64,000 nucleotides of DNA from a bacterium. Lineage in GTDB: Bacteria; Cyanobacteriota; Vampirovibrionia; Gastranaerophilales; Gastranaerophilaceae. Each line of letters opens with the position of its first letter. The stretch's first letter is position 1. Below the pieces are notes generated by a model. It was not told the DNA's origin. It did no database searches and saw only the letters and a program-made list of their open reading frames with translations. Shown here piece after piece: positions 17,182 through 25,932 of this stretch. The position numbers and the translations under genes are program-made. The stretch is from contig JAKSUQ010000004.1 of NCBI GenBank assembly GCA_024408855.1, positions 18,577 to 82,576 on the forward strand, given 5' to 3'.

Positions 17182-17994
17182 ATGAAAAAGATTTTTATTT
17201 CATTATTTACTGTCGGAATTATTGCACTATCTGCAACTGCAGCCTTTGATGCAACTGCAAGAACTGCAACAGTAGGACAAACTATATTAACAAAAAATAG
17301 CTTGCCTGCTACAACTACCTTTAAAGTTACAGATGCTGCACTTGATAATTCTGATGTTAGTACAACAAACGTTATTTATATTCCGAGTGCTGATTTAGCT
17401 TATGCAGGAAATGATCATGAAGTTGCGGCTGTTATAGCAAATGAACTTGGGCATATTATTAACGGACATTATTCAAAAAGCAAGTTGAGAGATATGGCTG
17501 CAACTGCTATTACAAACCGCTTTGATACTGAAAATGTTATAACTGCAACTGCAAAAAGTTCTTTACTTGCAAGTAAATTATCGCTTGCTGACAATAAAGA
17601 GGCTGATATAACCGGTGTTGATTTAATGATTCAAGCAGGATACAATCCTCTTGCAATGATAGTTACAATTACAAAAATGCCGGGAAGTACATTGGAAACA
17701 TTAAAAGGTGCACCTGCAAATTCAGAAAGAGCAATGTACTTATACGATTACTTGTTATATAACTATCCTGCAAAGGTTAAGGTTGGATATAATTGTCAAG
17801 AATACAAAAGATTTTTGGCATACGCTGATCCAATCGTAAATGATAGAAATTCTAATAAAAAGAAACTTGAAAAATTTAATAAACAACAAGAAAAATACAA
17901 AGCTGACAGGGCTAAAAAAGTTTCTAAATACCAAGCTACAAATACGTCCGGTTGGGATGCAAGTTTCATGATTTTAAAAAGTTTTACTGAATAA
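17182..17994 (+). CDS. Exported M48-like peptidase homologue with altered zinc motif
   Basis: A 270-residue exported protein resembling bacterial M48 metallopeptidases (BepA/LoiP type). A signal peptide is clear (about residues 1-22). The block NDHEVAAVIANELGHIINGHYSK aligns with the usual 'E.AAVLxHExxHVxxxH' zinc helix, but the first His of HExxH is Asn (NELGH). The third-ligand region NKEADITGVDLMIQAGYNP keeps the Glu-Ala-Asp signature, and the usual Thr-His-Pro motif is Gly-Ala-Pro ('KGAPANSERAM'). The C-terminal tail is Lys-rich. Most likely a non-catalytic or altered-metal homologue. The ATG at 17182 has a perfect AAGGAG site; the longer frame from 17152 is rejected. Confidence 0.75.
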   Translation: MKKIFISLFTVGIIALSATAAFDATARTATVGQTILTKNSLPATTTFKVTDAALDNSDVSTTNVIYIPSADLAYAGNDHEVAAVIANELGHIINGHYSKSKLRDMAATAITNRFDTENVITATAKSSLLASKLSLADNKEADITGVDLMIQAGYNPLAMIVTITKMPGSTLETLKGAPANSERAMYLYDYLLYNYPAKVKVGYNCQEYKRFLAYADPIVNDRNSNKKKLEKFNKQQEKYKADRAKKVSKYQATNTSGWDASFMILKSFTE

Positions 17995-18021
17995 TTTACC
18001 AAATTAGTTAATATAAAACAG

Positions 18022-18055
18022 AAATCCGCTTCTTATGCAAGAAACGGATTTTTGT
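18022..18055. terminator. Terminator between convergent M48-like gene and prfA
   Basis: Arms AAATCCGCTTCTT and AAGAAACGGATTT (13 positions, one mismatch that becomes G-U on the minus strand) around a four-base loop, with T-rich flanks on both sides. Probably bidirectional. Confidence 0.7.
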
Positions 18056-18067
18056 TTTAAACTATAA

Positions 18068-19150
18068 TTACTGAACTTCTGCCAATTTTTCAAGTTTCAA
18101 TTTTTGGTCATATTCAATCAATAGCTGTAAAAGTTCATCCAAATCCCCGTCAATGACAGTCCAAACATTCAAATTGTGATTAATTCTATGGTCGGTTAAT
18201 CTGCCTTGAGGGAAATTATACGTTCTTATACGTTCGGAGCGATCTCCGGTACCCACTTGAGAACGTCTTAAATCTGTAATTTCCTGCATTTGCTTTTGGA
18301 CTTCCAAATCGTATAATTTAGCTTTTAATATTTGCATAGCTCTTTCTTTATTTTGAAGTTGTGAGCGTTCTTCTGTACAGAAAATCATTATTCCGGTAGG
18401 TTTGTGGAATAATCTTGCAGCGGTTTCAACTTTATTGACATTTTGCCCGCCTGCACCGCCGGAACGTGCGGTAGACATTTCTATATCCTCAGGGCGGATT
18501 TCTATTTCAACATCATCAACTTCCGGCATAACAGCAACCGTCGCGGTAGATGTATGGACTCTGCCTTGTGATTCTGTTTCCGGAACTCTTTGAACTCTGT
18601 GAACTCCGGATTCATATTTCAGTCTTGAATAAACTGCATCACCTTTAATAGATATAATAATTTCTGAATAACCACCGGCCTCACATTCTGTTTTTGAAAG
18701 AATTTGTGTCTGCCAACCTTGTTTATCCGCGAATTTTAAATACATTCTGGTCAAATCACCCGCAAATATATTCGCTTCATCACCACCTGCTCCGCCGCGA
18801 ATTTCGAGCATGATATCTTTGTCATCCATTGGATCTCTCGGAAGAAGTAAAACTTTCATTCTTTCTTCAAAATCAGGAAGTTTTGCTTCATTTTCTTCCA
18901 TGTCAGCTTTTAAAAATGATTTCATTTCTTCGTCTTTTTCATCTCTGATTAAAATTTTTGCTTCTTCTATGGCTTCAACTGCTTTCTTCCAATCATAATA
19001 AAGTTGAACGGTTTCTTCCATAGATTTTCTTTGTTTAGAAAGCACTTTAAATCTGTTATAATCTTGTATGACAGCAGGGTCTGAAAGAGTTTCTCCAAGT
19101 TCAATATATTTTTTTTCTATCTGTATAATTTTATCCAACATATCTTTCAT
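18068..19150 (-). CDS. prfA: Peptide chain release factor 1
   Basis: RF1 recognises UAA and UAG and triggers peptide release. The 360-residue product (normal length) has the N-terminal coiled region, the PCRF domain, the tripeptide anticodon loop (region [21 protein letters not shown], with PET), and the catalytic GGQ loop [18 protein letters not shown]. The PET tripeptide identifies RF1 rather than RF2 (SPF). GAGGT about 9 nt upstream supports the ATG at 19150. prmC, the methylase that acts on GGQ and often adjoins prfA, is not next to it here. Confidence 0.97.
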   Translation of the reverse strand: MKDMLDKIIQIEKKYIELGETLSDPAVIQDYNRFKVLSKQRKSMEETVQLYYDWKKAVEAIEEAKILIRDEKDEEMKSFLKADMEENEAKLPDFEERMKVLLLPRDPMDDKDIMLEIRGGAGGDEANIFAGDLTRMYLKFADKQGWQTQILSKTECEAGGYSEIIISIKGDAVYSRLKYESGVHRVQRVPETESQGRVHTSTATVAVMPEVDDVEIEIRPEDIEMSTARSGGAGGQNVNKVETAARLFHKPTGIMIFCTEERSQLQNKERAMQILKAKLYDLEVQKQMQEITDLRRSQVGTGDRSERIRTYNFPQGRLTDHRINHNLNVWTVIDGDLDELLQLLIEYDQKLKLEKLAEVQ

Positions 19151-19255
19151 AAAACTTACCTCAATTCAATAGATGTTAAGAACAGTATAATAAAAACATA
19201 GCTTTCGGTAAAGTTAATAGTATTAAATATATTGAAAATAATTGATTTCAATAAA

Positions 19256-19281
19256 GAAGCAACCTCGCTGAAGGTTGCTTC
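19256..19281 (-). terminator. Terminator after the 51-residue gene
   Basis: Perfect 10-bp stem GAAGCAACCT / AGGTTGCTTC with a six-base loop; on the minus strand it runs into TTTATTG. It lies about 63 nt past the stop of the small gene at 19344 and ahead of prfA, so it separates the two. Confidence 0.7.
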
Positions 19282-19343
19282 TCAATTTTCATTGAACGCA
19301 TACAACTGCTCAATTTGGGGTAATTGTTATTTTTGAGCCATCG

Positions 19344-19499
19344 CTATACTTCTATCAAATCTTCTTTGAAATACTCCACTACTGTTCCCATTACATTTTC
19401 AAAGAAGAAATCTAATTCAGTAGAAAGTTCGCTTCCCAATTCTGTTTCTACATGTTTTGAGGAATTAAATCTTGATAACATTTCGTTTTCGATACCCAT
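19344..19499 (-). CDS. Small acidic hypothetical protein, 51 residues
   Basis: Not a known family. The minus strand carries an AAGGATGACGT-ATG start at 19499 and a 51-codon frame ending in TAG. The product starts MGIENEMLSRF, has a repeated ELxxEL-type acidic segment and a hydrophobic 'FFFENVMGTVVEYF' helix, and ends KEDLIEV. It is acidic and probably one amphipathic helix or a small helical hairpin. A good ribosome site, a clean stop and a dedicated downstream terminator support a real gene, which most gene callers would skip for size. Confidence 0.6.
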   Translation of the reverse strand: MGIENEMLSRFNSSKHVETELGSELSTELDFFFENVMGTVVEYFKEDLIEV

Positions 19500-19706
19500 A
19501 CGTCATCCTTTCCTGATTTTTAATTTTTTGGCTTTTGCTTACAGTATCTATATCGGCATATTTTTTTAAAACTTTAGTTTTATTATGCATTTTGTTACAA
19601 AAATTTACAGATTATATTTAATAATGAAAAACAATAAGTCAAGAAATCAGTATAATTACTTATATTGTGTAAATTATTGCAAGCATAGATGTTATGTAAA
19701 ATTGTC

Positions 19707-19735
19707 TTGTCATTTGTCATAATTTGTACTAAAAT
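19707..19735 (+). promoter_or_regulatory. Predicted dnaN promoter
   Basis: TTGTCA (19707-19712), 17-nt spacer, TAAAAT (19730-19735), about 34 nt ahead of the dnaN ATG. Good vegetative match. Confidence 0.6.
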
Positions 19736-19769
19736 AACGGGGTGAGTTAGTTTTTATGGGGTATTAAGC

Positions 19770-20891
19770 ATGAAATTTGTTGCAAGCAAAGATGATTTGT
19801 TAAACGGAATAAGAATTGTGGAAAGGGCTACTGTTGTCAAAGGGTTACAGCCTGTTTTGGCAAATGTTTTAATTGAAACTGTCGACAATAATCAAATAAA
19901 ATTAACTGCAACAGATTTTGATTTGTCAATAACAACGTTAATTAATGCAACGGTTGAAGAAGCCGGAAGAACAACGTTACCTGCAAAAAAATTAAATGAA
20001 ATTCTTTCAAGATTACAAGATGAATTGGTAAAAATAGAATTGGACAATGCAACAGCAACGGTAACTTGTAAAAACTCGAAATTTGATATAATTGCGATCT
20101 CAGCTAATGAATTTCCGACAGTTGAAGAAAACATTTCTGAAGAAGATTCAATCGAAATCGAGACGGCACCTTTTATCAAAGCAATTCGTCAAGTAGTTAC
20201 TGCGGCGGCAGGGTATGAAACAAATAATTTATTATCCGGTGTTGTCTGTGAGGTAAATAAAAATATTCTTGAAATGGCGGCGACAGATGGTAACAGGTTA
20301 GCAAGGGTGCGTGAAGTTGTTAAAAATAACTCTGCTGATGAAGAAAAAGTTTTTGAAATGTTATTGTCTTCAAAAGTTTTATCAGAATTATCAAAAATAT
20401 CTTTGTTGGCAGAATCTGACAATATAAAGATATGCAAAGAGGTTAAGAAAATTGTAATTACAATAGATAAAACAAAAATTATTACGAAACTCATGCAAGG
20501 ACAATTCCCTAAGTATAATCAACTGGTACCGCAAACGTTCCCTAAAGAAGCTGTTATCAATAAATTTGATTTGATTTCTGCATTGGAAAGGGTTGCTGTT
20601 ATGGTTAATGAAAAGAACAGTATTGTTAAATTTGAATTTGCGGATAACGAATTAAAACTGTCAGGAACTTCACCAGAAGCCGGAAATTCACAGGATAAAA
20701 TTGATGTAAAATATATGAACGAACCGTTAGCGATTGCTTTCAATTATAAATTTGTATTGGAATTTCTCAAAATTGCAGAATCGGAAGAAATCACCGTTAA
20801 ATTGAATACCCCGCTTTCGGCTACTGTTTTTGCACCAAACTCAGATGAAGATTACATTTATCTTGTTATGCCTGTTCAATTAAGGAGTTAG
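19770..20891 (+). CDS. dnaN: DNA polymerase III beta sliding clamp
   Basis: The beta clamp is a ring-shaped dimer that tethers polymerase III and many repair proteins to DNA. The 373-residue product (usual 366-380) has the three repeated clamp domains, with typical pieces MKFVASKDDLLNGIRIVERA at the start, a TDFDLSI block near residue 50, ATDGNRLARVRE near 173, and the closing YLVMPVQLRS that forms the protein-binding pocket. It has its own promoter; dnaA and recF, its usual neighbours in many bacteria, are absent. leuD follows after 3 bp and is presumably co-transcribed. Confidence 0.97.
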   Translation: MKFVASKDDLLNGIRIVERATVVKGLQPVLANVLIETVDNNQIKLTATDFDLSITTLINATVEEAGRTTLPAKKLNEILSRLQDELVKIELDNATATVTCKNSKFDIIAISANEFPTVEENISEEDSIEIETAPFIKAIRQVVTAAAGYETNNLLSGVVCEVNKNILEMAATDGNRLARVREVVKNNSADEEKVFEMLLSSKVLSELSKISLLAESDNIKICKEVKKIVITIDKTKIITKLMQGQFPKYNQLVPQTFPKEAVINKFDLISALERVAVMVNEKNSIVKFEFADNELKLSGTSPEAGNSQDKIDVKYMNEPLAIAFNYKFVLEFLKIAESEEITVKLNTPLSATVFAPNSDEDYIYLVMPVQLRS

Positions 20892-20894
20892 TAA

Positions 20895-21389
20895 ATGAGA
20901 GGAAAAGCATTCAAATTCGGAGATAATATTTCCACAGATCATATTGCACCCGGAAGATTGTTTCACTTGCGTTCTGATTTGCAAGAATTTTCAAAACATG
21001 TTTTGGAAGATGCTGATGAGAATTTTGCTAAGAACATGAAAAAAGGTGATTTTGTTGTAGCCGGCAATAATTTTGGTTTGGGTTCATCAAGAGAGCATGC
21101 ACCTCAAATTATTAAAATTGCAGGGGTAGGTGCTGTTATTGCAAAATCTTTCGCAAGAATTTTTTACAGAAATGCAATAAATATCGGATTATTAGCTATT
21201 GAATGTGATACTGACGGAATTGATGCAGGTGATGAATTAGAATTAGATATTAAAGAGGGACTTTTGAAAAATATTACAAAAGGGACTACCACAATGATTG
21301 AGCCATTGCCTGATGTTATGATACGACTTCTTAATGATGGCGGACTCATTGAACATATAAAGAAAAATGGTGATTTGGTTTTGGGTTAG
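20895..21389 (+). CDS. leuD: 3-isopropylmalate dehydratase small subunit
   Basis: LeuD is the swivelling domain of isopropylmalate isomerase in leucine synthesis. The 164-residue protein is the short archaeal/clostridial type (about 160-170) with FGDNISTDHIAPGR at the N-terminus, the GNNFGLGSSREHAP loop and SFARIFYRNAINIGL. Substrate loop residues between residues 23 and 35 ('LFHLRSDLQEFSKHVL') differ from the classical YLRT motif, so a homoaconitase or other hydroxy-acid dehydratase role is possible. No leuC or other leu gene is near; it follows dnaN by 3 bp, an odd pairing. Confidence 0.85.
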   Translation: MRGKAFKFGDNISTDHIAPGRLFHLRSDLQEFSKHVLEDADENFAKNMKKGDFVVAGNNFGLGSSREHAPQIIKIAGVGAVIAKSFARIFYRNAINIGLLAIECDTDGIDAGDELELDIKEGLLKNITKGTTTMIEPLPDVMIRLLNDGGLIEHIKKNGDLVLG

Positions 21390-21451
21390 AAAGGGATAGT
21401 CAAGTTTTTTCAAAATTTAGTTTCTTCAATGCTCAATGAATCAAATATAAA

Positions 21452-23677
21452 TCAACACCGTTTCAAAGACAAAACAATTTCATGCGGGAAGTAGGAGCTT
21501 TTTACTCCTGAATCGGTGTTTGCCATGATAAATTCGACTGTTTCTCCTTCTTGAACGCCAACAGACTCGAACGGAACGGTTATATCAATAACATCATCAT
21601 ATGCGATACGGACATTTTCGGAATTCGCAAGAGTCCATGTATCTTGTTGAGTACATGTCAGTAATCTTGGTGGATATAACGTGTCTTTAACAAAAGTCAG
21701 AGTAAGTTCATTCTCAAATTTTTCGGTTAAAACAGGAGATAAATTGTCGGATTTACTAATAAGTCTTACATATGCTCGTGTTCCTATTTTTGTGGCATTT
21801 CTCAGATAAATATAAAACTGACTGATTTTATCTATAAGATTTTTTTCAGGAACACATTTGTTAATATGAAGCCTAAAATACATATTGTTACTATCACAGC
21901 CAAAATTAATTTTATCAATGTTTTTATTTTCACGGTGAATAGGACCATCTAATAATCTGACGGCACCGGAATTATTCCAAGCATAATCACTTAATGAAGA
22001 ACCGTCCATTTTAGGAGAAATATTTTGTGAAGGTCTTTTGAGTGGAATTTCATGACTATTAATTAATGAATTTTCTAAATGTTGCGGTATTTCTTGTTCC
22101 AGTATTGAATAAATATTTTTTAAATGTTCTCTGAACATATAATCAAAAACATAATCCTGACCGGAATTGTTTGGTTCACCATACCACCAGAACCAATCGC
22201 TTCCTTGAACGGTCATTAATTCCTGTTTGGCATATTTAATTTTTTCATTGTTTTTTTTGTTATGACTGCATTTGTCAATCATATCTTTTGCATCTTTAAC
22301 GTATTTCCAAGCTTTATTCTTAATGGGATCACCTATCCAGAACACGAAAGAATTGTCAACTCCTGAACCTAAAGGAATTTTTTTCAAAACTTTTTTTCGT
22401 TTGTCATTTTTGAGGTAATCTGAAATTAAAACCGTTTGTATAGTATTATCATTTTCAAGTAAAGAATAAAAACTTTCAAGAAAATCATTACCGTCGTTTA
22501 CGTAATTTTCCCAGCAATTTTCACCATCCATGGCAATAGTCAACATATGATTTTCATCAGGTGAGGTTAATAATTTACTTTGAATAGTCTTAATTTTATT
22601 ATACAAATCATTGGAGGCATCTGTTGAATTAAGTGCCGGATATTCAAAATTAATAAGATTAGGAATAGCTCTGTCCCTAAAGATTATATCAATGTCTTTT
22701 GTTCTTGCACTATATCTGTATGTTTTCAAAAGGTGATACGGTTCGCTTAAATTTCCTCTGAAGTCTCTGATAAATTCAAAATTAAGTACATTGGATAAAA
22801 GTTTTTCGTCAGCAAGAGTCCAACTGATACCTTGTTTTGCAAGCATGTTGACTGTTTTAGGGTCTATACATAGTTCAGGCAACCAGAATCCTTTTGGTCT
22901 GATTCCAAAAATTTCTTCAATTCTGTCTATTGCCATTTTTATCTGTAAAAAGGCATATTCTTTCATATCGAAAGTTTGCGGTAATTTAATATCTGTCGGA
23001 ATTGTTTTCAATATAGATTTCATATTCTCGCATAAAATCGGTAAAATTGCATGATAATAACTGCTTGCAGTAAGTTCAATTCTACCCTCTGCAAGATATT
23101 TTTTATATGTTGGTATAATCTCTTTTATAATCTCACGTTGTAAATCTATAATTTCAATTCTGTCCTCTTGGGTGTAGTTGTGCTGTTTATCCCACAATTC
23201 TTGCAAGCGTGGATTTCTCTTATCGTGAATTGGGTCAATCCATACTAAATTAAACAAGGCCATTATATCGGAAAGTTCTTGTGCAGAAAATTTTGAAATA
23301 TCACAATCATCTTTTTCAAATCTTTTTTTGAATAATTTCTTATAATTTTCGCTTTTATAAAGCATAGTTTCGTATTTCGGGCAAAAGAAATTGTTTAAGA
23401 TAAATGATTTTTCTTCACCGGTCATACTGTTTACATCAGAAATTGACAATTCCGAATGAATATCATTAAAACCGTTTGCATAATCAATAATTGTATCCAA
23501 AAGTGTAGGTACAAAATCAATGTTTAATTTTAAATTAGGGAAACGTTCTAAAAAAAGTATCATATCCAAGTAATCTTTGATTGCATGCAAACGTGCCCAT
23601 GGCATAAGATATGTGCCTTCAACTTTGTATGATGGTTGATGCATATGCCAATAGATTGCTAAAGATAAATTTCTCAC
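21452..23677 (-). CDS. Glycoside hydrolase family 57 protein (alpha-glucan-active)
   Basis: A large GH57 enzyme (about 741 residues), a retaining alpha-glucanase family containing amylases, branching enzymes and amylopullulanases. Visible motifs: YWHMHQPSY at the N-terminus (motif 1), KGFWLPELCID with the nucleophile Glu near residue 280, and AMDGENCWENYVNDG near 400, which should hold the acid/base Asp. The C-terminal third (from about 560) is a beta-rich accessory domain starting KMDGSSLSDYAWNNSG, as in many amylopullulanase-like members. No signal peptide, so probably cytosolic glycogen turnover. I chose GTG at 23677 because the family starts there and GGGG precedes it; ATG at 23692 and TTG at 23728 remain possible. 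Confidence 0.87.
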   Translation of the reverse strand: MRNLSLAIYWHMHQPSYKVEGTYLMPWARLHAIKDYLDMILFLERFPNLKLNIDFVPTLLDTIIDYANGFNDIHSELSISDVNSMTGEEKSFILNNFFCPKYETMLYKSENYKKLFKKRFEKDDCDISKFSAQELSDIMALFNLVWIDPIHDKRNPRLQELWDKQHNYTQEDRIEIIDLQREIIKEIIPTYKKYLAEGRIELTASSYYHAILPILCENMKSILKTIPTDIKLPQTFDMKEYAFLQIKMAIDRIEEIFGIRPKGFWLPELCIDPKTVNMLAKQGISWTLADEKLLSNVLNFEFIRDFRGNLSEPYHLLKTYRYSARTKDIDIIFRDRAIPNLINFEYPALNSTDASNDLYNKIKTIQSKLLTSPDENHMLTIAMDGENCWENYVNDGNDFLESFYSLLENDNTIQTVLISDYLKNDKRKKVLKKIPLGSGVDNSFVFWIGDPIKNKAWKYVKDAKDMIDKCSHNKKNNEKIKYAKQELMTVQGSDWFWWYGEPNNSGQDYVFDYMFREHLKNIYSILEQEIPQHLENSLINSHEIPLKRPSQNISPKMDGSSLSDYAWNNSGAVRLLDGPIHRENKNIDKINFGCDSNNMYFRLHINKCVPEKNLIDKISQFYIYLRNATKIGTRAYVRLISKSDNLSPVLTEKFENELTLTFVKDTLYPPRLLTCTQQDTWTLANSENVRIAYDDVIDITVPFESVGVQEGETVEFIMANTDSGVKSSYFPHEIVLSLKRC

Positions 23678-23739
23678 ACACCCGAGCCCCATATATATAA
23701 GTATACAAGATGTCGCTACATTCCGCAACCCATGTATTA

Positions 23740-24735
23740 CTAATTATTTACAACTTTGCTGACGATTTCTTCAGAAGATATTTTTAGACAAATCAATTCG
23801 TTGCAAGTGGTTTGTCTTTTTTCCCACAAGCAAGGTTGTAACGGACAGGAGAATTTTGATTTTACAGGGATAACATTGCCGTTTTGGGGGATTAATTTAT
23901 TTTCATCAGTAGAGCCAAAAATAACATAAGTTTTTACTCCTAATGCTACGGCTATATGTAAAGGTGCTGAATCTGAGCACAAAAACTTTTCAGCAGAAGA
24001 TATTAATTCAGCCAAATCTTTTAAACTTTTTGTTGTTCCGTATAAATTTTCAAATTTATCAAATGGTACATTTTTTACAATTTTTTCGATACATTCTTTA
24101 TCATCAGTTCCGCCAATTAATAAAACTTTTTTACCGCTATCTGCCAGTTTTTCAACAACTTCTGCCCATATTTCCGGAGTAACAGTTTTTATCATTCCTT
24201 TTTGCATACTTAAACGACTGACTCCGGGGTGAATTAAAACGGTATTTGGTATGACAGTTCTTTTTTCAATATTTAAAATCGGTAAATCAGTTTTAATTTC
24301 TGTTTCAAAAGAAATTAAATCTTGATACATATTAACTGCATATTGATTTTTATTTAGTTTAACCGCTTTCGTTAAAAATATTTGACTTAGTTTCCCGCTA
24401 TCATATCCGTACCTTTTGGGAATAAAAGTGAGAAATAAAAATAATGAAATAAATTTATTTGAGCCACTCGAAAATACAATGTCAAATCTGTATTTCCAAA
24501 TTTGAAATAACAGTTTTATAAGTTCAATGTATTTGTTTTCTCCCTTGATGTTTGCGTATAAAACTTTATCAATAACATTTGTAAGCGAAGTTATTCCTTG
24601 ACTGCGTTTTTCTAAAGCTAAAGTAATTTCAGAATCAGGAAATTGTTTCTTTATGGACAAAATAGTTGGCAAAAAAAGGATTTCATCCCCAAGCCCACCG
24701 AAATTTACAAATAAAATTTTTTTCTTATCTATCAT
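23740..24735 (-). CDS. Glycosyltransferase family 9 (heptosyltransferase-like)
   Basis: A 331-residue GT-B glycosyltransferase. N-terminal Rossmann half: KILFVNFGGLGDEILFLPT; C-terminal half: VLIHPGVSR, VLLIGGTDDKECIEKI and the nucleotide-sugar-binding block LCSDSAPLHIAVALGVKTYVIFG. GT9 enzymes build LPS core or related surface glycans. A C-terminal cysteine set (CPLQPCLWEKRQTTCNELICL) is a known feature of GT9 members lying near the end. The start overlaps the yggT stop by four bases (ATGA), so the two genes are coupled. The acceptor sugar is not evident. Confidence 0.88.
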   Translation of the reverse strand: MIDKKKILFVNFGGLGDEILFLPTILSIKKQFPDSEITLALEKRSQGITSLTNVIDKVLYANIKGENKYIELIKLLFQIWKYRFDIVFSSGSNKFISLFLFLTFIPKRYGYDSGKLSQIFLTKAVKLNKNQYAVNMYQDLISFETEIKTDLPILNIEKRTVIPNTVLIHPGVSRLSMQKGMIKTVTPEIWAEVVEKLADSGKKVLLIGGTDDKECIEKIVKNVPFDKFENLYGTTKSLKDLAELISSAEKFLCSDSAPLHIAVALGVKTYVIFGSTDENKLIPQNGNVIPVKSKFSCPLQPCLWEKRQTTCNELICLKISSEEIVSKVVNN

Positions 24736-24998
24736 AAACCTAAACCGGCAATTGCTGAAACAACCAATCCTTGAATAATTTGCAATAATATAAATGCAAT
24801 AATCGGAGAAATATCTAATACTCCCCCAATAGGAGGAATAATTCCCCTAAATAGATTTAGAAAAGGATCGGTTAATTTACTTACATAATTATATGGTCGT
24901 TGTTCCCAATCAATGTTTGGAATCCAAGTTAAAAATATTCTTATAATCAAAAGAATATAATAAAAATAAAATAATTGATTTACAGCTCTTGATATCAT
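24732..24998 (-). CDS. YggT-family membrane protein
   Basis: An 88-residue YggT/CCB3-type protein with two membrane helices (about 8-28 and 62-86) flanking a conserved loop: FLTWIPNIDWEQRPYNYVSKLTDPFLNLFRGIIPPIGG. The family is widespread in Cyanobacteria (where CCB3 relatives act in cytochrome b6 assembly) and in other bacteria where it affects osmotic response or cell division; no role can be assigned here. A strong AGGGAG site directly precedes the ATG at 24998, so I prefer it to the ATG at 25013 that overlaps the mtnP stop. Confidence 0.87.
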   Translation of the reverse strand: MISRAVNQLFYFYYILLIIRIFLTWIPNIDWEQRPYNYVSKLTDPFLNLFRGIIPPIGGVLDISPIIAFILLQIIQGLVVSAIAGLGL

Positions 24999-25012
24999 TT
25001 GAACTCCCTGCA

Positions 25013-25810
25013 TTATGCGTGTGAATTAGAAGTTGTATTTGCACATGAGCAGTTATTTCTTTCTGTCGGAATTTTTTCTATCATGGAGAATAACAACTTT
25101 TTCAAATTCTCTACATTACCGTTAAATACTTTTATTACTTCTGAGTGTGAAACTGGTGGAACATCACCGACTAAACCGGCATCATAGTCCGTAATGAGAG
25201 AAATATTTAACGGACACATATCCATTTCCATAACTAAGTATGCTTCAGGATATGCGGTCATATTAATTACTTCCCAACCTTGTGATGTAAAGAACTTGGA
25301 TTCAGCTTTTGTCGAAAATCTTGGACCGTTTATAACTACGACCGTACCGGTTTCGTGAACAGTAATTTTTAATTCTTTTGCCGTTTTTATGGCTATTTCT
25401 CTTAACTCGGGGCAATAAGTATCAGCAGCAGACGGATGCTCTACAACAGGACCTTCAAAAAAAGTTGTTTTTCTGCTGTCTGTCCAATCAACAAACTGAT
25501 CGCAAATTACGAATTCTCCAGGTCTAACTTCTTTTTGCAGGCTACCTGCTGCACAAGGAGAAATAACTCTTTTGCAACCAATTTCTTTCATTGCCCATAC
25601 GTTTGCTCTATAATTAACTAAATGAGGCGGAATAGAATGATTTCTGCCATGTCTTGGCATAAAAGCAACATTATGCTCTCCAATCTTTCCGATAAATAAA
25701 TTGTCTGATGGGGAACCATATGGTGTATCAATTGAAATTTCCTTGACGTCTTCCAAAAATTTGTAAAAACCTGAACCACCAAATACACCTATATCTGCTA
25801 TTTTCTCCAT
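25013..25810 (-). CDS. mtnP: S-methyl-5'-thioadenosine phosphorylase
   Basis: MtnP cleaves methylthioadenosine, a by-product of polyamine and other pathways, to adenine and methylthioribose-1-phosphate. The 265-residue product (usual ~260-290) has the phosphate-binding GGSGFYKF loop, the PRHGRNHSIPPHLVNYRANVWAMKEIG block, NMTAYPEAYLVMEMD (ribose contact) and TDYDAG, where Asp rather than Asn favours 6-aminopurine substrates. Its start is at 25810; the stop overlaps the alternative yggT start by one base. It heads a minus-strand run with yggT, GT9 and GH57 genes. Confidence 0.92.
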   Translation of the reverse strand: MEKIADIGVFGGSGFYKFLEDVKEISIDTPYGSPSDNLFIGKIGEHNVAFMPRHGRNHSIPPHLVNYRANVWAMKEIGCKRVISPCAAGSLQKEVRPGEFVICDQFVDWTDSRKTTFFEGPVVEHPSAADTYCPELREIAIKTAKELKITVHETGTVVVINGPRFSTKAESKFFTSQGWEVINMTAYPEAYLVMEMDMCPLNISLITDYDAGLVGDVPPVSHSEVIKVFNGNVENLKKLLFSMIEKIPTERNNCSCANTTSNSHA

Positions 25811-25880
25811 ACGCTGAAACCTCTTTACTAACTATTTTCTATTATCACAATATTATCATGAAAAAAAATGTTTGAAAAGT

Positions 25881-25915
25881 AAAGAGTCAAGTCTTGCGAC
25901 TTGACTCTTTTATTT
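25881..25915 (-). terminator. Terminator of the large secreted-protein gene
   Basis: Perfect 13-bp stem AAAGAGTCAAGTC / GACTTGACTCTTT (25881-25893, 25898-25910) with a four-base loop. It lies 23 bp past the stop of the gene at 25933 (minus strand), and T-rich sequence follows on both strands. Confidence 0.8.
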
Positions 25916-25932
25916 AGTACCATCTTACATCC

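Noticed and set aside
19160..19769. Replication origin next to dnaN
   Set aside because: No dnaA, no clustered DnaA boxes (TTATCCACA-like) seen.
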